A stretch of DNA of 64,000 bases from Prevotella sp. (lineage in GTDB: Bacteria > Bacteroidota > Bacteroidia > Bacteroidales > Bacteroidaceae), in assembly GCA_017645905.1 (NCBI GenBank), contig JAGCNO010000001.1:62001-126000 (forward strand). Reading direction: 5' to 3'. The position numbers and the translations under genes were made by a program. Position 1 is the first letter of the stretch, and the number at the start of each line of letters is the position of its first letter. This document shows, in pieces, positions 9,965-18,615 of this stretch. The notes beneath the pieces are model-generated. The model was not told where the DNA came from, made no database searches, and worked only from the letters and a program-made list of their open reading frames with translations.

Positions 9965-12856
9965 TTACTTGATAACCGTTGTCTTGCCGTTGTGTATGTA
10001 GAGTCCGGCGGCGGTGGGCTTCGCGTTGAGCATACGTCCGTCGAGGGTGTACCAGCGGTCGTCGGCCAGGCGGGAGACTCTTGTGTCGTCAATGCCGGTG
10101 AAGTCGTCGTCGAAGCAGAGCTTTACCTGTCTGACAGAGGAGCTGCTGGCAGAGCCACCGAGTGTGAAGAATGCACGGAAGGCGTTGACCGTCACTGCCG
10201 ACTCGGGGTAGAACAGACGGTTGTCGTCGCCCATGTAGAGTATTCGGTCGCTGCCTTCAGGCAACACCACGGGTGAGTAGGTGCCTAAGAATGTCAGCGG
10301 CCCTTGCTTGTCTGCCTGTAAATCCACATTCTTGATGATGACGTTCTGGAACACGGGGTTCTTGACGCGGCTGGCCTGACTCCACCTGACCAGATAGGGC
10401 ACGCCTGCCTGGATAGTGGTGGCATTGGCAAACCGGACGCTGACGATTCCCTCATTGGCATTATACTCCGAGCCGGAGAACCTTTTCACCGTGGCGTCTT
10501 CAAGCGGGGTGTCATCGAAGGATTTGACGTCGAAAGGCAGACACAGGGTGTACCACGTGTCGTCCTTATAGAATGTCCGTCCCTCCAGCACTGCGTCTAC
10601 CATGCTGTTGTCGTATTGGGCAATGGTGCTCTCGTTCTCTTCATTGTCAATCAGCGGCAGCTCCACCCTGGGCGTAAAGTAGTCCACTGCCTTAAGGCTC
10701 TCATTGGTGAGATAGCAGGTGAAAGGCAGCATCTGCGAGTTGTCGACCCTCCAGGTGTCGTCTTCCTGCAGCTGGTAGATGACGGCGTCACTGGCCGGCT
10801 TGAACACTCGCGGCGTGCCGTACATGCGGTAGTTGTCGTCGTCGAACGACAAGTAGGGAACGCCTTTGCTGCGTGGCTCTACTATCGTCGTTTGGTCTGT
10901 GCTGAGCCTGACGGCAGCATCGTTAACCACGATGTAGTAGGGCTGCCACGGGCGGATGATGCCATCCCTCACGACATCCATTTCTAAAAGATGCTGCTTG
11001 CCGTCAAGGCGCACGCCCGAAGGCTGATAGACCATGGCGCCGCCGTTCACCTGGAGCTCGTAAGGCAGATAGAGCGTGTAGTCGGTGTTCTTGAACACGT
11101 CGTATTCGTAGAGCGTTGTTTCGCCATTGGTGAGGTAGTTGCCGTCGGCGTCGGTTTGGGGCTTGCCGTTTCCGTCGAGCACGGCGTTGGGCAGCGAATA
11201 GGCGGCTTTGCCGTTAGGCGTCACTGCAAGCTCCCGGTTGTATTCAATGCCGTTGACGGCCCTGATGGTGGCCGGTCCGATGGGCAAAGAGGTCCTGTCG
11301 GCATTGAAATTATTGTCTATCCACAGTCGCGACGTGGCATAACTGTAGCTGCGGTAGCCATTTTCCGACATGTCGTACCAGGCTTTGGCGGGAATAGGCT
11401 CAACGGGCGAGAGGCCATTGACGCGAGCATCGCTGAGTGCCGATAACGGCCGGTAGGTGGGATAATTTACCCGTGGGGCGGCAAGCAAGTGCTCCATAGC
11501 AGTCGGCACAGGGTGCTCGCCCTCCTGATACGACCAGTGCTCCAGGCCCAGCTCGGCCACCATAAACAGTGACGTGAAGTATGGGTACCATTTTGATAAT
11601 GACCACTCATACGTCGTCTTTGCGGGCTTGCCATTGGCATCGATGTAGTTCACGGTCCTGGGTAAAACATTAAGCACCACCTGTGAGTATTTTACATTTT
11701 CGGCAGGATGATAAAGCAATGCTGAAACATTTTTTGTCAAATCATCAGAGCCGTAAGAGTCGCGGGTGTTATAGCACCGGGTCACATAGAACTCCTCATT
11801 GTCGCGGCTCAAGCCGACGAAGGGGCGCGGGAAGGTTCCTGCCATGGTGTCGTGTTCATTCCCGTAGAGAGCACAGTCGGTGGCACGGCCGCCAAAACAG
11901 TCGCCGACGAGGAATCCGTTATAGCCGTGTTTTTTAAACATGAACGAGCAGTCTTTCAGCACGCAGTTCAGGAAGTTGGCACCGCCATCGGTCAGGCAGC
12001 GACCCATCAGGAGTCCGTTCTGCTCAAAGTTTGACCTGAACCTGCAATTGTCCATACACACTTGAGACATATAGACATAGCCACCCTCGCCAATAACTCC
12101 GCCGAGTACTCCGTTGGGGTATTTCGTGAGGTTGGCGCGCTCGCAGTTGAAGGTGCAGTTCTTGAAGGTGACGTCGGAAATCTCGTGTCCTCCGTAATGG
12201 GCGAAGAACCCGCCGTAGCCCTCGGTGTCGATGTTGAGGTTGCTGATGGTGTGGCCGCGGCCGAGGAATTTTCCCTCGAAGGCTTCCTCCTCGCTGGGGC
12301 CCATACCGCTGTCCCACTTGTAGTCGCTCATGTCAACGTCGGCGTCGAGCACCACCTCTGCGATGGAGGCAAACCGGTGGCCATAGTTCACGATGTCGCG
12401 AAGGGCGGCCAGGTCTAACGGCGTATAAATGTGATAGACAGCCTGTCCTAAGCGTTGCGAGACGAACATGTCCCAGCCCTCAGGATGTGTCCATCCCAGC
12501 GCCGCGTTGTCGTATGCCTGCTTCAAGTAGATGTCCTCTGCCTCTTCGGGCACAAAGAGCTCGATGCTGGCGGTGATGAGCTGCGGGGTGTCGCCGATGC
12601 CTTTCAGGTGGAACAAAAAGACGTCGTTATACTCCCACCGTGGCGGCGTAGTGCCCAGACAGGTGACGTTGGCGTCGGGCTTCAGACAGCCGATGAAGGC
12701 TCCTGAGGCCAGCGACTTCATGGAGGCGGGAAGGGTGATCTCCGACAGCTTGCACCCTACGAAGGCGAACTCGCCGACACGGGTGACGCCCTCCCTGATG
12801 TTCACGCCCGTCAGTTTGGTGCACAGGCGGAAGGCCATGCGGTTTATCTCGCTCAC
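9965..12856 (-). CDS. BspA-like/GLUG-type secreted protein, 5' part displaced by a frameshift
   Basis: The open frame begins at an unlikely GTG (SEINRMAF). Residues 1-60 are LRR_5/BspA repeats (CTKLTGVNIREGV..., AFVGCKLSEI). Residues about 150-330 have the shape of a GLUG/beta-helix region (tpLDLAALRDIVN..., EGKFLGRGHTISNLNI). The end reads WYTLDGRMLNAKPTAAGLYI, a T9SS-style tail. It has no signal peptide or plausible start of its own: the DNA just upstream (DYKVSEI) continues the LRR pattern and joins, one frame over, to the hydrolase frame at about 12868-12872. I read 9965-14552 as one gene, or a fusion, broken by a frameshift. The pair would encode a protein of about 1,530 residues with signal peptide at one end and sorting tail at the other. 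Confidence 0.75.
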   Translation of the reverse strand: MSEINRMAFRLCTKLTGVNIREGVTRVGEFAFVGCKLSEITLPASMKSLASGAFIGCLKPDANVTCLGTTPPRWEYNDVFLFHLKGIGDTPQLITASIELFVPEEAEDIYLKQAYDNAALGWTHPEGWDMFVSQRLGQAVYHIYTPLDLAALRDIVNYGHRFASIAEVVLDADVDMSDYKWDSGMGPSEEEAFEGKFLGRGHTISNLNIDTEGYGGFFAHYGGHEISDVTFKNCTFNCERANLTKYPNGVLGGVIGEGGYVYMSQVCMDNCRFRSNFEQNGLLMGRCLTDGGANFLNCVLKDCSFMFKKHGYNGFLVGDCFGGRATDCALYGNEHDTMAGTFPRPFVGLSRDNEEFYVTRCYNTRDSYGSDDLTKNVSALLYHPAENVKYSQVVLNVLPRTVNYIDANGKPAKTTYEWSLSKWYPYFTSLFMVAELGLEHWSYQEGEHPVPTAMEHLLAAPRVNYPTYRPLSALSDARVNGLSPVEPIPAKAWYDMSENGYRSYSYATSRLWIDNNFNADRTSLPIGPATIRAVNGIEYNRELAVTPNGKAAYSLPNAVLDGNGKPQTDADGNYLTNGETTLYEYDVFKNTDYTLYLPYELQVNGGAMVYQPSGVRLDGKQHLLEMDVVRDGIIRPWQPYYIVVNDAAVRLSTDQTTIVEPRSKGVPYLSFDDDNYRMYGTPRVFKPASDAVIYQLQEDDTWRVDNSQMLPFTCYLTNESLKAVDYFTPRVELPLIDNEENESTIAQYDNSMVDAVLEGRTFYKDDTWYTLCLPFDVKSFDDTPLEDATVKRFSGSEYNANEGIVSVRFANATTIQAGVPYLVRWSQASRVKNPVFQNVIIKNVDLQADKQGPLTFLGTYSPVVLPEGSDRILYMGDDNRLFYPESAVTVNAFRAFFTLGGSASSSSVRQVKLCFDDDFTGIDDTRVSRLADDRWYTLDGRMLNAKPTAAGLYIHNGKTTVIK

Positions 12857-14552
12857 CTTGTAATCCTGACTTCTTGGCTACGAAGGTACGTATGGTCAGC
12901 GACTTCGCAATGTCCATCTTATCGTCCGACTGGAAGAAGTCGGTTCCTGCCGGCACATGGTCGTGTCCGAGCTTTGAAGAGTGGAGCACGGCCCAGCCTC
13001 CGAATGAGTTCTTCGCCTTCTCGGCGTTGTCGTAGGGCACGACGGTGTCGCTGGTAGAGTGGAAGAGCAGTATGGCGTGCTGTGGTGTCCACCCGTAGGT
13101 CATGTCGTTGCTGGCCAGGGCCAGGTGCAGGTCTTCCATCACGCCACGGTGCGACGGAAGGGGTATGCCCGAGGCCAGCTTGTAGTTGTCCTTGTACTCG
13201 TTATAGAGGTTGAGGAAGTACTGGTAGCACGCATTGTTCATGGCGTCACGCATCATGACTCGACCATGGGAGTCGAAGATGCCGCCCTCCTTTGCAAACT
13301 TACTCGCAATGTCATCGGTGGTGTAATTCTTGTTGGCTATCCAGTCCATGATGCCTGTGTTGAGGAACTCAGGGCTGAAATAATCGCTCGCCTTGTGACT
13401 CTTCATGTAGGGGTTGGTGTCGAGCATGCCCTTGATGATGAGGGGCATCACGACGGCCATGGACATGCGATTGCCCTTAAGGTCCTGTTCCACATAGTAC
13501 ATCAGGGTTGACATGGGGTCGTAAGGGCCGTCGCCGCAGAGCGAGCCTACGAAATGCAGTTCGTCTACCAGCCCGTTCTGCTCGATGAAGCGGTGTGTGG
13601 CCAGCGCCACGGAGCCTCCCTGAGAGTAGCCGCAACTCATGGTGCGGAAGTTTTTACGTAAGGGATGACGGAATTTGGCAGTATTCGGATCGCCTTTATA
13701 AAGGGCTATGCCATAGCGCGTGGCGTCGACCACCTGACGGGCGGTCAGCTCTTGGTAGAGATAGGGGTGCGCACGCTTGTAAGTCGAGCCATAGCCCTCG
13801 TAGTCGGGCATGATGACAAGGTTGTAATTGTTGCTCGGCTCGGCAGACACCACCTCAGTGGCAATGCCATATTCAGCCCAAATAGGTAATGCAAATGGCG
13901 CTAAAATGACAGTACTTGTAAGGTATCCCAAAAGGAGATTGGTCTTATATCCGAACTTTATCTTCTTGCCGCCGGCCAGCGACATCAGCACGCCCCAGTC
14001 CTGGGTGTCGAAGCCCTTCGTGGTGTGCGAGGGACACTCGTCGTTCTTAGTGATGGTGATGTGGGTGCCTATGACCACGTCGCGCACCTCGCTACCTCCG
14101 CCCTTCGTAGGGCAGGCGGCAATGCTGGAGAGCATCACCTCGTTTCCGTCGGCATCCACCGACGGATACTCGTAGGTGAACACATTGTAGTGGTATTCTG
14201 CCAGCCAGCCAGCATAGAGCGAGCCGGTGCGACCGCTGGGGGAGATGGCACGGCGCTGGCCCTTGCGCGGAGCAGCAGCACGGCGGGCAGCGGCCTGCTC
14301 GTCGATGTCGCCATCCTTCTCCCAGAGAATGTACTGCTCCACGGTGTAGACAGTGTCGGGAAGGTGGGTCACCGAGTCCTCCGTTACCCATTGATAAACA
14401 TCGGAAGCCACCACGCCTACATCCAGAATGCGGGCATCGCTGGCATTCACGCTCTTTGGGATGTCGCCGAAGCCGCTACCCCCTTCGGCAGCTCTGATGG
14501 GCAGACACATGGTCAGCCCAAAAGCAATTAGGAATAATAAGGTTCTTAGCAT
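12627..14552 (-). CDS. Secreted alpha/beta hydrolase (lipase/esterase-like), reading frame shifted near 12870
   Basis: Signal peptide at residues 1-21 (LRTLLFLIAFGLTMCLPIRA). Catalytic signs of a serine hydrolase: GYSQGG nucleophile elbow near residue 310, an Asp in SDTVVPYDNA near 500 and a His in LGHDHVPAG near 530. It resembles secretory lipases and Prevotella alpha/beta hydrolases; the substrate cannot be told. Real homology stops at about residue 561 (RTFVAKK). The remaining 80 residues are Arg/His/Gly-rich and are the wrong-frame reading of the LRR coding sequence, so the listed end is that of the open frame, not of a natural protein. First segment of the minus-strand operon. Confidence 0.8.
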   Translation of the reverse strand: MLRTLLFLIAFGLTMCLPIRAAEGGSGFGDIPKSVNASDARILDVGVVASDVYQWVTEDSVTHLPDTVYTVEQYILWEKDGDIDEQAAARRAAAPRKGQRRAISPSGRTGSLYAGWLAEYHYNVFTYEYPSVDADGNEVMLSSIAACPTKGGGSEVRDVVIGTHITITKNDECPSHTTKGFDTQDWGVLMSLAGGKKIKFGYKTNLLLGYLTSTVILAPFALPIWAEYGIATEVVSAEPSNNYNLVIMPDYEGYGSTYKRAHPYLYQELTARQVVDATRYGIALYKGDPNTAKFRHPLRKNFRTMSCGYSQGGSVALATHRFIEQNGLVDELHFVGSLCGDGPYDPMSTLMYYVEQDLKGNRMSMAVVMPLIIKGMLDTNPYMKSHKASDYFSPEFLNTGIMDWIANKNYTTDDIASKFAKEGGIFDSHGRVMMRDAMNNACYQYFLNLYNEYKDNYKLASGIPLPSHRGVMEDLHLALASNDMTYGWTPQHAILLFHSTSDTVVPYDNAEKAKNSFGGWAVLHSSKLGHDHVPAGTDFFQSDDKMDIAKSLTIRTFVAKKSGLQGERDKPHGLPPVHQTDGREHQGGRHPCRRVRLRRVQAVGDHPSRLHEVAGLRSLHRLSEARRQRHLSGHYAATVGV

Positions 14553-14900
14553 TTTCTATTTAGTTTTTGTTAATAAATTTTGTCTTTGACAAAGAATTAA
14601 AGGTTAAAAGTACAGTATTTTCTCAAATACTATGTCTTTTTTCTGTGCTTTAACAATATTTTAACACTGCCCACAAAGACTTTGAGCCGTTCTTGCTCCA
14701 TTTCATTACGCAAGCGTCTCCTTCGTCGCCGAGCGCTTCATTTCTCATTTCTCATTTTTGCAGGAAGCCGTTCTTTCCCATCGAAAAAGCCGTTCTTTCA
14801 AATCGAATAAGCCGTTCTTTCTATGAGAAAAAGCCGTTCTTGCTCCATTTCATTACGCAAGCGTCTCCTTCGTCGCCGAGCGCTTTCTCCGAAATTCAAT
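14553..14900. repeat. Intergenic repeat tract: 80-bp repeat copy 2, GAAAGAACGG units, partial copy 3
   Basis: 14678-14757 is the inverse partner of 6681-6760. 14766-14842 holds four CCGTTCTT cores (the GAAAGAACGG unit read backwards) alternating with ATCGAA or ATGAGA linkers. 14831-14887 repeats the CCGTTCTTGCTCCATTTC segment again. The A/T-rich 14553-14650 presumably holds the operon promoter, but I see no good TAnnTTTG box. Confidence 0.75.
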
Positions 14901-15059
14901 AGCCTGCATTATTCATACCGCATACGCGGTGCTATGGAAAAACCAAATAAAACAAGGAAAAACCAACAAAATGCCTGTATTCTTTGGTTTTTGTTGGTTT
15001 TCTTTTGTTTTCCTCAAGACCGCGAAGCGGTAAAAACAAGCGTATGAATAATGCAGGCT
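14901..15059. repeat. Hairpin element with 18-bp perfect terminal inverted repeats
   Basis: AGCCTGCATTATTCATAC (14901-14918) is repeated inverted at 15042-15059. The interior is also partly self-complementary: CCGCATACGCGG and CCGCGAAGCGG near the ends, and AAAACCAACAAAA against TTTTTGTTGGTTTT in the middle. No coding capacity. It could fold into a long hairpin, like a miniature transposable element, and could also stop transcription. Confidence 0.65.
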
Positions 15060-15091
15060 AAATATAGTTTTTCGGATGAAACTTCCTTCAG

Positions 15092-18000
15092 TCATAACTC
15101 CACCACCTGGTCTACGTAGCCGTCGCGCAGGATGGTGAGTGTGCGACCGTCGTAGCAGAGAGTGAGACGGATGGTAGTCAGCTTCGAGGGGTGGCTGTCG
15201 CCATTGGTGCCGGTGCTGTGCTGCGCCCAGGCATCGCTCGACAGCAGACGGTTCTGACTGCGGAAGGTACGGTCGCCGATGGTGACTACAGGGCGCTGGT
15301 CGTCAGGACTGATGCTGTAGACCATTGACCATTGACCCTTGGCCTTTGAACGCTGAGCATCGTCCAGCGTGGCAGTGAAGAGCACTCCGGCATAGTTGGC
15401 GGTGTCGGGATGGAGCGTCAGCGTGACGGGCTTGCCCGGAGTTAGAACAAAGGTCTCACCAACTCTTTCGGACTCTGCATCCTGTAGGGAATAATGCTCG
15501 TCAAACAGGCCATCGCATACGATAGCTGTGGGGTAGCCCTTGGGGTACCACTTGTTCACCATCCAGTAGTAGTAGTCGCCCTGCATCCACGTCAGCCGCA
15601 TCTTCGACTGTGCCGAGCCAGGGATGACGTATGGTCGGGCGTTGCCCTTCGTGGAGCCTCGCGTTACCTGTTCCTTATTAACAACAGTGCCGTCGGCGGC
15701 CATAGTGTAGTGCCATATCTCGTTTGTGCCTTCGCGGTCGAACGTTCCGTCCTTTGTAGGCATGGAGAGGTACAGCTGGCGGGTGTCGTCTGGATCTATG
15801 GCCATGCCGCCGCTATAGCAGCGCTCCGTCCTGTCCCAGTTCAGGTGGAAGGCATGTCCGGCGGGGGCCACTGCCGATGTCTGCCACTGCTGTCCGTCCC
15901 AACGGGCATACCAGTACTCATGGGTGGTCTTAGCTTCGTCGATGTGGGTATAGGCCACCACAGGTTTATTGTTTATTGTTTCTCGTTTATTGTTAATTGT
16001 TTCCCGTTTATTGTTTATTGTTTCCCGTTTATTGTCAAGCGCTATCTGCCACACCCAGTTACGCGTCTGCGCCGTGCGGTCGATGACGGTAGCGGGATAT
16101 TCAGCGGCATAGGCCTCGCTCTTGTTCACATGGAACGTCCCCTCGCTGACAACGCTCAGCTGCCGTCCAAGGATGTCGCGCAGCAGCGGGCCTTGCCCGT
16201 GGTTGATGTCTATGACGTTGAAGTATAGCCAGTTGGGCTGCTCATTGTCGGGATGTCCCGTGGTGTAGGCCACGTAGATTTTGTCCTTGCCGTTGCTGGC
16301 ATATTTGGCGTAGGGACGTGCGCCAGTAGACTGCACCACCTGGTAAGGGCCGTAGTCGAACCTACAGTTGCCGTCGGCGTCGGGCATGGTCAGGCGGGCT
16401 ATGGTGGGATGCCAGCCGATGCCGCGCCAGCAAAGATAAATGTGCTGCGGGTCGTCGCTGAGGATGAAGGGCGAGGGGTAGGTTGTGTTGTTCTTCGTGG
16501 CCAGGCGTTTCTCCTCACCCAGGGAAGTGATGTCGCCGGGCTTTTGCGATATGCGATACCAGATGCAAGGCTCGTCGGTGTGGCGCGTGTAGAAGACCAT
16601 CACACGGCCGTCGGGCAAGACGAGGAACGTCGGGTTGTTATGGTCGTCGGGCTGGAAGAATGAGCGTACCAGCACGTCGGTCTTCTTCTGCCGCAGCCAG
16701 TCATACTGCGTGGCTTTCACATTGCCGTGCACGTCGATGTAGCCAATGTAAGTGGCGTCCACCGTCCCTTTCTCGTCCTTATAATGCAGCGCCCGAGGAT
16801 CGGCAAACCAGCACCAAGCACCCTCCGCAGCCACCACGGTCTGTGTCTGACTGACAAAGGTGGTGACACTGCGCGGCGGAAGGACATTGGATGCAGCTAC
16901 AGGCTTGAGCGTCTCGCCCTCTACGTCACTGGTTCGATAGCACTTCCACTTTGTCTGGCTACGGTCTGAGAAAGAGATGTCGAGCGGTTGCTCCTTCTCG
17001 CTGTAGTTGATGGCCACCACCACCCACTGCCCGTCCTTGTTGCGGAAGGCGGTAAGCATCAGCCCGCGTGGGTCTTCGGTGCCGCTGATGTCATAGCGTA
17101 CAGCCCCAGGACGCACAAACCGGCTATAGTTACCCATGGCCCAGAGCAGTCGCGAGTCCTGGGCACGGTGTCCACGGTTCCAGACACGGATAAGCCCGTC
17201 CTTGTAGTTACCTCCGCAAGCCCGCCACCACGACCAGCTCTCGGCATCGGCGTAGGTCAGGTCATGATGGATGATGCGAGCTACGTAGAGCGCTGTCTTC
17301 ATGGTGAAGTCATAGCCTCCGCCGCCGCCTATCTCCTCGTCGTTGCTCATGATGCAAATCTCCGACTGCCAGAAGCCGACGCCGAGGTCACGGCACTCCT
17401 TGCGCAACTGCTCACGTATCCTTTTCATGCGCTTCACGGGTGTGTTCGTCCAATAGCTGTGACCCAGGATGAGGCGCGGCACCAGTGGCGTATTACCCAA
17501 GTAAGTCTCAGTACTATCCTTCGAGAAGAAGGTTCGCAGGGTGTTGCCGCGCTCCCACGTTGTCTCATAGATGCCCAAGAGGCAGCGCAGGTCGCTCGAC
17601 TCATTGACCATAATCTGTGTGCTGACGCCCTGCCGCTGAAACGCCTCACTGGTGGCCTTTGCCAGCCGCACTATCTCGCGGTTCGTGGCTGGTGAGCCCT
17701 CCTGCTTCGGCCCTTGCCAGTTCCAGTGGCCGTCGGGCTCGTTCACCGGACTGATGTAGTCGATGTGTATGCCGTCGTGCTCCTCAAGTCCCCGCATCGC
17801 CGTGGCCATGAACTGTGCGAAGTCATCATAGCAGTCTTCGCGGAGGTTCAGCGTGCCGCCACGTCCGGTGTTCGTGGCCAGTCCGTTCTGTGTGAAATAC
17901 ACAGGCGGAGAGTTAAGGAAAGCCAGGAAATAGGGCACACCCCGCTCCTTGGCCATGCGCAGGAACCGCCGTTGTCCCTCCTGTCGGCTCCAGTCGTAGC

Positions 18001-18343
18001 TGCCGTCTGCCTGGAGGAAGCACTCTGTGCGTGTGTCGCGGTTGATGGCCGCACCGTCGCCCTGCTCCGCACTTCCTGCTCCCAGATTAAACCGCCACAA
18101 CGACAATCCTATTCCCTGCGGCTGTCCGCTGGCGTCCGTCTCCAAAGAAAAGAGCCAGTCAGCAATCTGCTTCTGCGCCACCGTGTCACTCCACATACCG
18201 ATGTCCTGCATCGACCATGCATCGCTCGCGCCGAAGTGCCTAATCGTCTGCCTCGGCTGGTCCACCATAATGGTAAACGTCTGTCCCGCCCATGCCACTA
18301 TAGCAGCTTGGACAGTCAATAATGTTATTATCGTCTTTCTCAT
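15092..18343 (-). CDS. Secreted GH30 glycosidase fused to a BNR_4-type propeller
   Basis: I place the start at 18343 (MRKTIITLLTVQAAIVAWAG, a clean signal peptide), since an upstream ATG would lie before the promoter box; 1,083 residues. Residues about 25-480 are a GH30 (beta/alpha)8 barrel with its beta-sandwich: acid/base Glu in SPVNEPDGHW and nucleophile Glu in FWQSEICIM. The closest known activities are endo-beta-1,6-galactanases. Residues about 510-1083 begin GAWCWFADPRALHY, the signature of BNR_4 proteins, some of which (PL27 type) cleave rhamnose-glucuronate in arabinogalactan. The pairing would suit beta-1,6-galactan side chains of arabinogalactan proteins, which is inference. The propeller contains NNKRETINNKRETINNKP, encoded by a 21-bp tandem repeat (15961-16035), and GQWSMVYS from a GGTCAATGGTCAATGG repeat. 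Confidence 0.85.
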   Translation of the reverse strand: MRKTIITLLTVQAAIVAWAGQTFTIMVDQPRQTIRHFGASDAWSMQDIGMWSDTVAQKQIADWLFSLETDASGQPQGIGLSLWRFNLGAGSAEQGDGAAINRDTRTECFLQADGSYDWSRQEGQRRFLRMAKERGVPYFLAFLNSPPVYFTQNGLATNTGRGGTLNLREDCYDDFAQFMATAMRGLEEHDGIHIDYISPVNEPDGHWNWQGPKQEGSPATNREIVRLAKATSEAFQRQGVSTQIMVNESSDLRCLLGIYETTWERGNTLRTFFSKDSTETYLGNTPLVPRLILGHSYWTNTPVKRMKRIREQLRKECRDLGVGFWQSEICIMSNDEEIGGGGGYDFTMKTALYVARIIHHDLTYADAESWSWWRACGGNYKDGLIRVWNRGHRAQDSRLLWAMGNYSRFVRPGAVRYDISGTEDPRGLMLTAFRNKDGQWVVVAINYSEKEQPLDISFSDRSQTKWKCYRTSDVEGETLKPVAASNVLPPRSVTTFVSQTQTVVAAEGAWCWFADPRALHYKDEKGTVDATYIGYIDVHGNVKATQYDWLRQKKTDVLVRSFFQPDDHNNPTFLVLPDGRVMVFYTRHTDEPCIWYRISQKPGDITSLGEEKRLATKNNTTYPSPFILSDDPQHIYLCWRGIGWHPTIARLTMPDADGNCRFDYGPYQVVQSTGARPYAKYASNGKDKIYVAYTTGHPDNEQPNWLYFNVIDINHGQGPLLRDILGRQLSVVSEGTFHVNKSEAYAAEYPATVIDRTAQTRNWVWQIALDNKRETINNKRETINNKRETINNKPVVAYTHIDEAKTTHEYWYARWDGQQWQTSAVAPAGHAFHLNWDRTERCYSGGMAIDPDDTRQLYLSMPTKDGTFDREGTNEIWHYTMAADGTVVNKEQVTRGSTKGNARPYVIPGSAQSKMRLTWMQGDYYYWMVNKWYPKGYPTAIVCDGLFDEHYSLQDAESERVGETFVLTPGKPVTLTLHPDTANYAGVLFTATLDDAQRSKAKGQWSMVYSISPDDQRPVVTIGDRTFRSQNRLLSSDAWAQHSTGTNGDSHPSKLTTIRLTLCYDGRTLTILRDGYVDQVVEL

Positions 18344-18352
18344 AACTGTGTG

Positions 18353-18360
18353 CAAAGTTA
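18353..18360 (-). promoter_or_regulatory. -7 box (TAACTTTG) of the GH30 gene
   Basis: TAACTTTG ends nine bases before the chosen ATG at 18343, which predicts an almost leaderless message. No good TTTG lies 20 bases upstream, so this promoter is weaker on sequence than the others listed. Confidence 0.4.
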
Positions 18361-18615
18361 CAATATTCCCTTTATCTATTGGCACCATCAAAAGACGTTC
18401 TTGTCTGTCAAGGTTTATTCGCCCTTTAACCGTTTTACCTCTTGTTGCGTTGCGACTTATGAGTTCTCACTTTTTCAAAAAAGCCACAGCTATCTGAGTT
18501 TCAACAGAATTCTGTAATTCTTGGTTGATAATCTTTCCTATAGGATAGTTTAAATTTGAATTAATTTGGATTGATGGTCCCATAATTTTTGTTCTATAGA
18601 TTTAACCTGTCACCT

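Noticed and set aside
12627..12870. Last 80 residues of the hydrolase frame as a real domain
   Set aside because: Arg/His/Gly-rich wrong-frame reading of LRR coding DNA.
14823..15095. Short frames on both strands across the hairpin element
   Set aside because: They arise from the inverted repeat and low-complexity A/T stretches; no conserved protein pattern.
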